A DNA stretch of 64,000 nucleotides from CAVRUF01 sp963716005 (GTDB taxonomy: Bacteria > Actinomycetota > Thermoleophilia > Gaiellales > Gaiellaceae). The notes beneath the pieces were generated by a model that saw nothing but the letters and a program-made list of their open reading frames with translations, was not told the origin of the DNA and did not search any database. Position 1 is the stretch's first letter. Every line of letters begins with the position of its first letter. Shown here piece by piece: positions 26,456 to 35,991 of the stretch. Location of the stretch: NCBI GenBank assembly GCA_963716005.1, contig OY970285.1, forward strand, positions 1,550,001 through 1,614,000, written 5' to 3'. Made by a program: the position numbers and the translations under genes.

Positions 26456-26469
26456 AATAGCGAGCTATT
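26456..26469. promoter_or_regulatory. Palindromic operator candidate AATAGC-GA-GCTATT
   Basis: A perfect 6-bp dyad with a 2-base centre in the 95-bp gap between the divergent permease and gamma-glutamyl ligase genes, 27 bases before the permease start. It is AT-rich against a GC-rich background. It fits a dimeric repressor site controlling both genes; the regulator is not encoded nearby. Confidence 0.5.
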
Positions 26470-26524
26470 TACACGCCTCGCCGGATGGGATGTCAAGACC
26501 GCTGCCGCAGGTTAAGCTCACGCG

Positions 26525-27861
26525 ATGCTCAGCCTGAAGCAGCTCGAGGCCGCCGTCGGAGACGGCTCGATCGACACGATCGTCGTCGCGTTCACCGACA
26601 TGCAGGGCCGCCTTATGGGCAAGCGCGTCCACGGCGAGCACTTCCTTTCGGAGAACCTGGCCGAGTCGGGCGTCGAGGCGTGCGACTACCTGCTGGCGCT
26701 CGACATGGACATGGATCCGGTTCCCGGCTACGCCCTGGCGAACTGGGAGCTCGGCTACGGGGACTTCGTCCTGAAGCCCGATCTCGACACGCTGCGCGTG
26801 GTCCCGTGGCTCGAGGCGACCGCGATGTGCCTCTGCGACGTCGCCTGGCACGACGGGCGCGACGTCGGCCCGTCCCCACGCCAGGTGCTGAAGAAGCAGG
26901 TGGCACGCGCCCGCGAAATGGGCTTCGAGCCGATGATCGGCACCGAGCTCGAGTTCTATCTCCTGAAGGAGACCTACGCCGAGGCGCACGCGAAGGGCTA
27001 CGAGAACCTGACGCCGTCGGTGCCGTACGTCCTCGACTACCACGTGCTCGCGACCACCTACGACGAGCCGTTCATCCGCCAGGTGCGCAACGGGATGCAC
27101 GCCGCGGGGATCCCGGTCGAGTACTCGAAGGGCGAGGCGTGGCCGGGCCAGCACGAGATCAACTTCCGCTACGCCGAAGCGGTCGAAGCCGCCGACCGCC
27201 ACACGATCTACAAGAACGGCGCCAAGGAGCTCGCCCACCTGAACGGCTGCTCGCTGACGTTCATGGCGAAGCCGCGCGAGGACTGGATCGGCAACTCCTG
27301 CCATGTCCACTCGAGCCTTTGGGCCGACGGACAAGAACGCGTTTCGCGGACGAGTCGCCGACGTTCAAGAGCTACCTCGCCGGCCACATCGCAGGGCTCC
27401 GCGAGCTGGCCGTCTTCGTCGCGCCGACGATCAACTCGTACAAGCGCTTCGCCGCCGGGTCGTGGGCGCCGACGACACTCGCGTGGGGCCACGACAACCG
27501 CACGTGCGGCTTCCGCATCGTCGGACACGGCCAGTCGCTGCGCTCGGAGACGCGGATCCCCGGCGCGGACGCCAATCCGTACCTGTGTGTCGCGGCGCTC
27601 CTGGCCGCCGGCCTGAACGGGATCGAGAACGAGCTCGAGCTGCCGCCGCCGCTCGAAGGGAACGCGTACGAGTCGGACGCTCCGCGCTTCCCCCACTCGC
27701 TCGCCGAGGCGATCGAGGCGCTCGAGTCGGGGACGATGGCGCGCGAGACGCTCGGCGACGACGTGGTCGACCACTACCTGACGTACGCGAAGACCGAGCA
27801 GCGGCTCTTCGACTCCGTGGTCACGGACTACGAGCGGCGCCGCATGTACGAGCGCGGCTAG
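26525..27861 (+). CDS. Glutamine synthetase-like gamma-glutamyl ligase (frameshifted)
   Basis: About 445 residues of class I glutamine-synthetase fold. Motifs are IGTELEFYLL (metal Glu), PGQHEINFRYAEAVEAAD, ATP-binding TFMAKP, GNSCHVHSSLW and NRTCGFRIVGHG. The sequence departs from housekeeping GlnA and fits PuuA/GlnA3/GlnA4-type ligases that attach glutamate to polyamines or ethanolamine. Two extra bases near 27331 (GG-A-CAAG) and 27345 (GTT-T-CGC) break the frame; removal gives DGKNAFADESPTFKSYLAGH. It starts the group with the gamma-glutamyl hydrolase and aldehyde dehydrogenase downstream, consistent with a Puu-like route. Confidence 0.85.
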
Positions 27862-27883
27862 CCGAGCGCGGCCCGCGCACCGG

Positions 27884-27993
27884 TGGAGAAGCCGGCACGA
27901 AGTTGGCGCTCTTCTGCGACAGACACGCGCGCACTTCCCCGGTACCGTCGAAGGCGGGTGGCGGGTGGCCCACTCCCCTCCCAGGGTGGGGCG
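27884..27993 (+). repeat. Dispersed intergenic element, copy A
   Basis: Most of the 168-bp gap after the gamma-glutamyl ligase gene matches, in the same block order, the gap between cysS and aceA (copy B, 51826-51952). Shared blocks are GAGAA-CGGCAC-GGC, CG...CT.C-G.TACC, GCGGGTGGC, and an 18-base terminal CCCCTCCCAGGGTGGGG-type hairpin. The element lacks an open reading frame. It could be a dispersed repeat or a structured RNA. Confidence 0.5.
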
Positions 27994-28029
27994 CGCGCGT
28001 GAGTGACCCGACTGCGTAAAGTCCGCCGT

Positions 28030-28761
28030 ATGGCCGACACAGCCAACGGAGCCAAGCCAGTCGTCGGGATCACCACCTACGCCGAGAACGCCAAATGGGG
28101 CGCGTGGGACGTCCCGACCGCGCTCATCCCGCTCAACTACGTCGAGTCCGTCGAGTCCGCCGGCGGCCGCGCGCTGCTGGTCCCGCCCTCGACCGACGGG
28201 GTCGAGGAGACGCTCGACGCGCTCGACGGGATCGTCTTCTCCGGCGGCTCCGACCTCGACCCGTCGCTCTACGGCGCCGAGTCGCACCCCGAGACGAACG
28301 GCATCCGGCCCGAGCGCGACCGCGGCGAGCTCGCGCTCATGGAGGGTGCCCTTGCGCGCGACATGCCGATGCTCGCGATCTGCCGCGGGCTCGAGATTCT
28401 CAACGTCCTGCGCGGCGGCGACATCGTCCAGCACCTCCCCGAGGTCGTCGGGGACGAGCGCCACAAGGAGACGCCCGGCGTATTCGCCCAGCACGAGGTC
28501 GCCGTGAGCACGGACAGCCGCCTCGGCGAGATCCTCGGCGACCGAACGCCCGTGAACTCGCACCACCACCAGGCCCCCGGCCGCGTCGGCGACGGGCTCG
28601 TCGAGACCGCCTGGGCCGACGACGGGACCGTCGAGGGGCTCGAAGACCCGTCGCGCGCCTTCGCGCTCGGAGTGCTCTGGCATCCGGAGGTCACGCAGGA
28701 CGCGAAGCTCTTCGGCGCGCTCGTCGAGGAAGCGAAGCTCTACCGCGAGCGCACGCGATGA
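28030..28761 (+). CDS. Gamma-glutamyl-GABA hydrolase-like class I amidotransferase
   Basis: A 243-residue PuuD-type peptidase C26. The nucleophile is the cysteine in MLAICRGLEILNVLRGG; the histidine-glutamate partners are in LWHPEVTQDAK; the GGSDLDPSLYG and NSHHHQAPGRVG segments are family hallmarks. In putrescine use PuuD releases GABA from gamma-glutamyl-GABA. The ATG at 28030 was chosen because the family N-terminus (KPVVGITTYAE) follows it; an upstream in-frame GTG at 28003 has no better support. It overlaps the aldehyde dehydrogenase start by 4 bp (ATGA). Confidence 0.88.
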   Translation: MADTANGAKPVVGITTYAENAKWGAWDVPTALIPLNYVESVESAGGRALLVPPSTDGVEETLDALDGIVFSGGSDLDPSLYGAESHPETNGIRPERDRGELALMEGALARDMPMLAICRGLEILNVLRGGDIVQHLPEVVGDERHKETPGVFAQHEVAVSTDSRLGEILGDRTPVNSHHHQAPGRVGDGLVETAWADDGTVEGLEDPSRAFALGVLWHPEVTQDAKLFGALVEEAKLYRERTR

Positions 28762-30110
28762 TCGAGGTTCGGAACCCGGCCACCGAGGAGACGATCGCCG
28801 AGTTGTCCCCGGCCACGGCTGGAGATGCCGATCGCGCCGTCGCGGCCGCCAAGGCTGCCTATCCCGCCTGGCGCGCCGTCTCGCCCGGCGACCGCACACG
28901 CCTGCTTCGCCGCCTCGCCACGCTCGTCGAGGAGAACGGCGAGGAGCTCGCACTTCTCGAGACGCGCAACGTCGGCAAGCCGATCGGCGACTCCCGCGGC
29001 GAGGTCGGCATGGTCGCCGACGTCTTCCACTTCTACGCCGGCGCGATCGACAAGCACTACGGCGAGACGATCCCGGTCGCAGGCGGCGTCGACCTGACCT
29101 TCCGCGAGCCGCTCGGCGTCGTCGGGCTGATCACGCCCTGGAACTTTCCGCTGAACATCGCCTCGTGGAAGCTCGGCCCCGCGCTCGCGTGCGGGAACAC
29201 GGTCGTGCTGAAGCCCGCCGAGCTGACGCCGCTCACCGCGCTGCGCCTCGGCGAACTGGCGCTCGAGGCCGGGATTCCCGAGGGCGTTCTGAACGTCGTC
29301 GTCGGCCCCGGCCGCGTGGTCGGGCAGCGGCTCGTCGAGCACCCGGACGTCGCCAAGATCGGCTTCACCGGCTCGACCGAGGTCGGGCGCGGTGTCATGG
29401 AGGGCGCGGCCGCGACGATCAAGCGCGTCACGCTCGAGCTTGGCGGCAAGTCGGCCAACGTCGTCTTCGCGGACGCGGACCTGGAGCGCGCGGCGGCCGC
29501 AGCCGCCCGGGAGCCGTCTTCGGAAACGCCGGCCAGGACTGCTGCGCACGTTCGCGCGTCCTCGTCGAGCGCTCCGTCTACGACCGCTTCCTCGGGCTGC
29601 TCGAGACCTCGACCGCCGCTATCCGGGTCGGCGACCCCGAGTCGTCGGACACCGAGATGGGCCCGCTGATCTCGGCCGCGCACCGCGAGACGGTCTCGTC
29701 ATTCGTCGACGGCGACACGTTCTTCCAGGGCGAGACGCCCGCAGGCCCCGGCTTCTGGTTCCCGTGCACGCTCGTCGAGGCGACGAACGAGGACCGGGTG
29801 GCCCGCGAGGAGGTCTTCGGCCCGGTCGCGGCGGTCATCCCGTTCGACGACGAGGCCGACGCGATCCGCATCGCGAACGACACGCCGTACGGGCTCTCGG
29901 GCTCAATCTGGACGGAGAACGGCGCGCGGGCGATGCGCGTTGCCCGGGCCCTCGAGACCGGCGTCCTCTCGATCAACTCGAACTCGTCCGTGCGCGTCCC
30001 GTACGCCGTTCGGCGGGTTCAAGCAGTCGGGCTTCGGCCGCGAGCTGGGCATGCAGGCGCTCGCCGGCTACTCGGAGGTCAAGAACGTCTACATGGCGAC
30101 GGAGGTCTGA
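28758..30110 (+). CDS. Aldehyde dehydrogenase (frameshifted)
   Basis: About 450 residues of the NAD(P)-dependent aldehyde dehydrogenase family, close to gamma-glutamyl-aminobutyraldehyde and betaine-aldehyde dehydrogenases. Seen are PWNFPLNIASWKLGPALACG, the catalytic Glu in LELGGKSANVVFADADL and the nucleophile region AVFGNAGQDCCARSR. One base is missing near 29510 (CCCC read as CCC) and one extra T lies near 30004 (CCG-T-ACG); correcting both gives the expected PTPFGGFKQSGFGRELG ending at TGA 30110. It probably oxidises the aldehyde formed from a gamma-glutamylated amine. Confidence 0.87.
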
Positions 30111-30111
30111 G

Positions 30112-30879
30112 ATGGGCAGGTTGGACGGCAAGGTCGCGGTCATCACCGGCGCGGCGGGCGGCATCGGGCGCGAGGCGGCGCTCCTCTTCTCGGCCGAGGG
30201 CGCGCAGGTCTGCGTCGCCGACGTCGACGCCGATTCCGGCGAGCGGACGGCGGCCGAATGCCGCGACGCGTTCTTCTTCCAGGCCGACGTCACGAGCCCG
30301 GAGAGCGTCGAGGAGATGTACGCGACGACGGCCGAGCGCTACGGCGGCGTCGACGTCCTCTACAACAACGCCGGGATCATGCCGGCCGACGACGCGTCCG
30401 TTCTCGACACGGAGCCGGACGCATTCCAGCGCGTGCAGGACGTGAACGTGCGGGGCGTCTACCTCTGCTGCAAGCACGGGATCCCGCGCCTCCTCGAGCG
30501 CGGCGGCGGCTCGGTCATCAACGTCGCGTCGTTCGTGGCGCTCGTCGGCGCGGCGACGTCGCAGATCTCCTACACGGCCTCGAAGGGTGCGGTGCTCTCG
30601 ATGAGCCGCGAGCTGTCGGTCGAGTTCGCCCGGCGCGGCGTGCGCGTGAACGCCCTCTGCCCAGGCCCGGTGGAGACGCCGCTCCTCATGCGCCTCTTCT
30701 CGGACGATCCGGCGGCCTACGAGCGGCGGCGCATCCACCTGCCCATGGGCCGGCTGGCGCAGGCGCGCGAGATCGCGAACGCGGCGCTCTTCCTCGCGAG
30801 CGACGAGTCCTCGTACGTGAACGGAACGACGTTCCTGGTGGACGGCGGGCTGACCGCCGCCTACGTCACGCCGGAGTAG
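30112..30879 (+). CDS. Short-chain dehydrogenase/reductase
   Basis: A 255-residue classical SDR. The cofactor motif is TGAAGGIGREAALLF, with ADVDADSG favouring NAD(H); the structural NNAG and the catalytic Ser and YTASKGA (Tyr-x3-Lys) are intact. It starts one base after the aldehyde dehydrogenase stop, so it belongs to the same operon and probably acts on an alcohol or keto intermediate of that route. The substrate is unknown. It converges on the next gene with a 14-bp overlap. Confidence 0.88.
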   Translation: MGRLDGKVAVITGAAGGIGREAALLFSAEGAQVCVADVDADSGERTAAECRDAFFFQADVTSPESVEEMYATTAERYGGVDVLYNNAGIMPADDASVLDTEPDAFQRVQDVNVRGVYLCCKHGIPRLLERGGGSVINVASFVALVGAATSQISYTASKGAVLSMSRELSVEFARRGVRVNALCPGPVETPLLMRLFSDDPAAYERRRIHLPMGRLAQAREIANAALFLASDESSYVNGTTFLVDGGLTAAYVTPE

Positions 30880-32896
30880 CCGGGGGCGGCGCGCCGCCCT
30901 GGAGGTGCCAGCGCCACGCGTCGAGGACGTGGTGCACCTCTTCGGCGCCGATGATCTCGTCGGGCGGCACCGGCAGGGTGACCGGGTGGAGGATGAACCC
31001 CCGCGTCTGCGGGCCGCCCAGGCCCCCGTGGAACGAGATCAGCTCTTCGAAGGCGCAGCCTTCGTCGCGCATCGGGTCGTAGAAGCTCCCGACCATGATG
31101 TCGCCGACGTTTGAGAACGAGTCGGTGCGCTTGAGGTGCCGCGCCGCGTTCGGCGGGAAGATCGCCAGCGGGTCCTCGCCTTCGACCCGGCCCTCGTCGA
31201 GGTAGTTCACGCCGTTCGCCCCGAGCGCGACCGCGCCGTGCTCGGAAGAGCGGACGAGCAGCCAGCCGACGTGCGGATGCTCGCGTAGCGCCGGGATCAG
31301 CTTGGGATGGCGCTCGTCGATCTCCTCGAGCGTCAACCGGCGCTTCTCCTCCATGAGGTAGATGAGCCCCAGGTTGCCCGAGCCGAGGACGACGACGTCG
31401 CCGAGCACCTTCTTTTCCTTCTTTTCCTTCTTGGCCTTGTCTTTCTTGTCTTCGACCTTCGTGCCGGTCGCCTCACTGAAGGCCTGGTTGACGGAGTTGT
31501 CGTGCTCGTCGCCGCCGAGCACCGCGCCGACCTCGGCGTTCGTCACGTTGCGGTTCACGAGCTCGTCGAAGCCGTAGCCGTTGCGCTGCTTGAAGGTCGC
31601 TCCCTGCGTCTGCCCGTGATCCGAGAGGACGACGATCTCGTACGGCCGCGGCGCGTAGCGGCGCGCCCGCGCGATCCGCCCGAACTGCTGGTCGACCTTG
31701 CGGAGCGCCTCGAGCGTGTCGGGGCGTTCGAGCCCGGAGTGGTGCGCGACTTCGTCGTAACTCGAAAACGTCGCGTACATGACGGGCCGGCCGCGCATCA
31801 TGTCCTGGAGGATCCCCGACACGATCAGATCGCGGACGAAGACGCACATCACCGCGCGCAGCAGCGGATAGATGCCGCCGCGGTGCCCCCGCGGCACGAT
31901 CTTCCGCCGTCGCTGGCGCCCCGCCGCGGACAGCTCGAGGAAGATCTCCCAGACGATCAGAACGAGCGTGCTCGTCACGTTGTAGCCGTTCGCGAAGAAC
32001 CCCCGGTAACCGGGGTTCGCCTTGATGTCGCCCTTGAGGCGCGCGACCGTCAGGATGGTCGCCTCGGCCTCGCCGGAGAAGATATTGCCGCGGCTCGCGC
32101 CGCCGTCGCGCAGCAAGCCAATTCCGGTCGAAAGCCGCGCCTCGACCTCGACGACCTCGTCGGGGCCGGAGACCGCGAGCAGCCGGCCCTCCTCCTTCTC
32201 CACCCAGCGAAACGCGGGGATGTCCTCGTTCGAGCCGAGCAGGATCCCGGCCTGAGACGCGCCCGTCTGCGACGAGAGATCGGTCTCCCACTCGACCAGC
32301 CGGTGCGTGCCCTCGTCGATCCATTTGGAGAGCTCGGGCGCCGAGCCGTCGCGCATCGCGCGCTGAAGAATCGGATAGCCGAGCCCGTCGATTTCGAGGA
32401 AGATGATCCCCGGAACGTCGGTCTGCTCGAGCACGCCCTGCCGGCGTGCGACACGGCGGGTGACCCGCAGGTCGTAGTCGTCGTCGTCGTTCGTACCGAA
32501 GATGATCTCGAGGATCATCGAGACCGCCGTGATCACGAGCGCGGCGAGGAGCGCGGTCCAGTACGAGTCGACCTCGATCGCGTTGTCGGTCAGCTCGGAC
32601 GAGGCATAGATGATCGCGGCGTCGATCAGGAGTATGAGGATGAATCCGAGCGCCGCCATCACCGGGAGGCGGAGCGCGGCCACGAGCGGCGGCACGAAGG
32701 CATTCAGCACGCCGATGGCAATTGCCACGGCCAGCGCGCCGGCGAAGCCCTCCACGCTGATCCCGGGCAGGATCCATGCCGTGACGAGCACCGCCAGTCC
32801 GGTCGTCACCCAGTTGACGATGAGCCGGACCGGTTTGAACTTCGGCGTTTCCGGCGTCCAGGCCGGATACTCGCCGTAGGTGGTGGCCTCGGCCAT
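30866..32896 (-). CDS. Phage-holin-fold membrane domain fused to a phosphodiesterase
   Basis: A 676-residue protein. Residues of roughly 25-135 hold four membrane helices of the PF04020-type phage holin family (LIVNWVTTGLAVLVTAWILPGI, GALAVAIAIGVLNAF, LGFILILLIDAAIIY, LLAALVITAVSMIL). After a charged linker comes an alkaline-phosphatase-superfamily phosphodiesterase: IIFLEIDGLGYPIL, the nucleophile segment SSQTGASQAGILLG, MYATFSSYDEVAHHSG and VLSDHGQTQGA provide the two-metal ligands. A lysine-rich insert (VEDKKDKAKKEKKEKK) interrupts the catalytic domain. It may act on phospholipid or teichoic-type phosphodiesters at the membrane. The ATG at 32896 precedes the first helix. Confidence 0.82.
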   Translation of the reverse strand: MAEATTYGEYPAWTPETPKFKPVRLIVNWVTTGLAVLVTAWILPGISVEGFAGALAVAIAIGVLNAFVPPLVAALRLPVMAALGFILILLIDAAIIYASSELTDNAIEVDSYWTALLAALVITAVSMILEIIFGTNDDDDYDLRVTRRVARRQGVLEQTDVPGIIFLEIDGLGYPILQRAMRDGSAPELSKWIDEGTHRLVEWETDLSSQTGASQAGILLGSNEDIPAFRWVEKEEGRLLAVSGPDEVVEVEARLSTGIGLLRDGGASRGNIFSGEAEATILTVARLKGDIKANPGYRGFFANGYNVTSTLVLIVWEIFLELSAAGRQRRRKIVPRGHRGGIYPLLRAVMCVFVRDLIVSGILQDMMRGRPVMYATFSSYDEVAHHSGLERPDTLEALRKVDQQFGRIARARRYAPRPYEIVVLSDHGQTQGATFKQRNGYGFDELVNRNVTNAEVGAVLGGDEHDNSVNQAFSEATGTKVEDKKDKAKKEKKEKKVLGDVVVLGSGNLGLIYLMEEKRRLTLEEIDERHPKLIPALREHPHVGWLLVRSSEHGAVALGANGVNYLDEGRVEGEDPLAIFPPNAARHLKRTDSFSNVGDIMVGSFYDPMRDEGCAFEELISFHGGLGGPQTRGFILHPVTLPVPPDEIIGAEEVHHVLDAWRWHLQGGAPPPATPA

Positions 32897-32945
32897 GCGG
32901 GCATTCTCTCCATCGCTGCCCGCGGCACGAAGGCGAGATCGTCGG

Positions 32946-35928
32946 TCAGGACAGGCGCGCTTCCGGTCTCGCCCAGCGCGTCGCCGAGCGCCTCGAGGAA
33001 CGCGTCGCAGTCGTCGGCGCCCACGACCAGCGGCGGCTTGATCTTGAGCACGTTGTCGTCCGGCCCGTCCGTGGACGATGAGGACGCCGCGCGCCTTCAT
33101 CGCCTCCTTGACCTCGTCGGCCGCGGCGGTCGCGGGCGAGCGCGTCTCGCGGATCGAGGCTCAGCTCGACGCCGATGAAGAGGCCGTGGCCGCGCACGTC
33201 GCCGATCAGCGGATGGCTGGCGGCGAGGTCGCGAAGCCCGGCGAGCAGGCGCCCACCGACCTCGAGCGGCGTTCGCCTGCAGCGCCTCGTCCTGCATGAC
33301 GTCGAGCACCGCGAGCCCGATCTCGCACGACACCGGGTTGCCGCCGAAGGTGTTGAAGTACTCCATCCCGGTCACGAACGAGGCGGCGATCTCCGGCGTG
33401 GTGACGACCGCGGCGAGCGGATGGCCGTTGCCGATCGGCTTGCCGAGCGTGACGATGTCGGGCACGACGCCCTGGAGCTCGAAGCCCCACATGTGCTCGC
33501 CGATGCGCCCGAGCCCGACCTGCACCTCGTCGGAGACGCACACGCCGCCGGCCGCGCGGACGTGCTCGAACGCGGCCGCCAGGTAGCCGTCCGGGAAGAC
33601 GATCTGGCCGGCGCACGCTCGGCAGCGACTCGGCGAAGAACGCGGCCGGGGCGTGCGCCTCGGCGTGCAGCGCGCACCGATTCCGCGTAGCGCGGGCCGA
33701 GATCCGGCTCGCCCGTGCGGAGGCGGCCCCGGTACGGCTCGGGCAGCTCGCACACGTGCGTCGTCACGGGCTTCCCCTGGCCACCGGGCCCGGCGAACTT
33801 GTACGGGCTGAGCGCGACCGTGCTCGAGAGGTGGCCGTGGTAGGCGTGGTCGAGAACGAGCACGTCGTCGCGCCCGGTGTGCGCGGTCGCGAGGCGCAGG
33901 GCGAGATCGTTCGCCTCCGAGCCCGAGTTGACGAGGAAGACGACGCGCAGGGGATCCGGCAGCGAGGCAGCGAGGCGGTGGGTGTACTCGACGATCGAGC
34001 CGTGCAGGTAGCGGGTGTTCGTGTTGAGGACGCGCCATCTGCCGCGCGCCCGCCTCGACCACCCGCGGGTGGCAGTGGCCGACGTGGGCGACGTTGTTCA
34101 CGAGGTCGAGCCAGGCGTTCCCGGCGTCGTCGTAGAGGTAGGCGCCCTCGCCGCGGACGATGTGCAGCGGCTCCCGGTACGCGATGCTCAGTGCGCCGCT
34201 GAGGTTCCCACGGCGGCGCCGCGCGATCTCCGGCGCGCGGCCGCGCCAGGCGTGCCGCATCGCCGTCCCGGCCGGCCGATCAGGAGGTTCGGGTCCGGGT
34301 TGATGCTCTCCCAGAGGCTCGCCTCGTCGGGCGGGCGCCACACCGGGAACGTCGGCGCCGAGATCGCAGAGCGACGTCACGAGCTGGAGGTGCAGGTGCG
34401 GTGGCCAGCCGCCGTTCACCCCGACGGCGCCGAGCCGCGCGATCTGGGTTCCGGCGATGACCTCGTCACCGACCGAGAGATCGAGCGACTCGGGATCGAG
34501 GTGGCCGTAGAGCGTCCAGAACGGCACGCCCTCGTCGGTTTCGTGCTCCAGCAGGACGAGGCCGCCGAAGTCGAGCGGTGCCGGGTTGTTCGTGACGACG
34601 GCAGCTACGCCGTCCAGCGCGGCGAACACCGGCGTACCCGCGGCGAGCCAGACGTCGAGCGCCATGTGGAGCGAGCGCCGCCGGCCGTCGCCCAGGTCGA
34701 ACTGGGGTGCCCGGTAGATCGTTCTGTCCTCGCGGTAGAGGCCGATCGCGAACTCGACGCCGGCGCGCTCGATCCGTTCCTCGATGTCTGCACACGCAGC
34801 CGCAAGCTCGGCCGGGTCGAGCGGGTCGAAGCCGCCCGCCCCCAGATCGAGGACGACCGCGTCGCCGCCGGCAACGTCGACCGGAAGCACCGGCGCCGGA
34901 CGCGCGCGTCCCGACTCGAAGAACTGCCGCACATGCCGCGACCACGGCACGGCGTCCCAGCCGCACGCGTCGCGAAAGCGGAAATGAGCCAGGTCGCGAC
35001 TCTCGGCCCTGAGCAGCTCCAGCGTGCGCGCGACCCCGTCCTGGCTCACGAGCAGGTACTCGTTCTCGGGATCGTTCGCGGACTGCCATGCCGCCATGAC
35101 CACGCTCATCGCGAGCCGCAGCCGGATCAGGTCGAAGAGCATCTCGAGCTCCTCGGGGCGCAGCGGCCACTCGGCGTCGTAGCCGGCGACCACGGGGGCG
35201 ACCGCGCGCACGGGCTCGTCCTCGCCCAGCATCGCGTAGGCGCACGCGACCGCGAGACCGGCGACGCGCGGGCTCCGCACGGCGTCGCCGAAGTCGATCA
35301 ACCCGCTGACGGCGCCGTCGTCGCCGACGAGGATGTTCAGCTCGTTTGCGTCGTTGTGGATCACCTGGTGCGGCAGCCGCTCGAGCTTGGGCGCGACGAC
35401 GCTCTCGTGACGCTCGAAGATCTCCCGGACCGCCGCCTGTCGCTCCGGCGCGACGAGCTCGAGGTGAGCGGCGAACTCGGACGCGTGCGCCATGTTCCAG
35501 AGGAGCGTGCGGTCTTCGGCCGGGTGGCGAAATCCGACCAGGGCGCGGTCGAGCCGGGCGACCGCGCGGCCCAGGCTCTCGCGCCGCTCCGCCCCGTGCG
35601 GACCGCACTCGGCCCACGGGCGCCCTTCGAGCCAGGTCAGCAGCGAGACGGCACGGTCGCCGCTGCGGCCGAAGGACTCGCCGTCCGGCGTGCGGACGAG
35701 ACGCGGCGCCTCGGCGACTCCGGCGACATGCTCGAGCGCCGCGGTCGCGAGCTCGAGTTCGGCCGCGTCCATCTCAGGCGGGTGGAACTTCAGGACGTAC
35801 TCGCCGTCGCCGCCCCGCAGGTGGAAGTTCAGATCGCGCTCGCCGGGAAGCGGCGACGCGCTCCCGTCCACGCCGTAGACCTCCCGCGCAACCCGGGCCG
35901 CCTCGGCTGCGTCGACGAGGATCCGCAC
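32946..35928 (-). CDS. Tri-domain kinase / M23 / class III aminotransferase fusion (frameshifted)
   Basis: Originally one protein of about 990 residues. Domain 1 (about 1-330) is an APH-type small-molecule kinase with VIHNDANELNILVG and GLIDFGDAVR. Domain 2 (about 380-540) is a LytM/M23 fold keeping all zinc motifs: HMALD, YGHLD and PHLHLQ. Domain 3 is a class III PLP enzyme with AYHGHLSST, SDEVQVGLGR and the lysine in TLGKPIGNGHP. Human relatives of domains 1 and 3 are hydroxylysine kinase and the phospholyases for 5-phosphohydroxylysine or phosphoethanolamine, so the fusion probably phosphorylates an amino alcohol and then eliminates phosphate and ammonia. At least six indels lie between 33050 and 34360, all in domain 3 and its linker; the exact stop is uncertain. 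Confidence 0.83.
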
Positions 35929-35961
35929 CGGTCAAACGTATCCGAGTCGCGCGGGTCCATA

Positions 35962-35988
35962 GAAAAAGCCCCGTCTCCGAGGCTTTTC
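35962..35988 (-). terminator. Terminator of RNase P RNA
   Basis: On the minus strand AAAAGCC, an 8-12-base loop and GGCTTTTTCT form a classic stem with a T-run, directly after the rnpB 3' end. Confidence 0.85.
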
Positions 35989-35991
35989 CCT

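Noticed and set aside
32946..34260. Aminotransferase region as a pseudogene remnant
   Set aside because: The frame breaks are isolated one-base changes between fully conserved motifs, the same pattern as in essential genes here, so error is more likely than decay.
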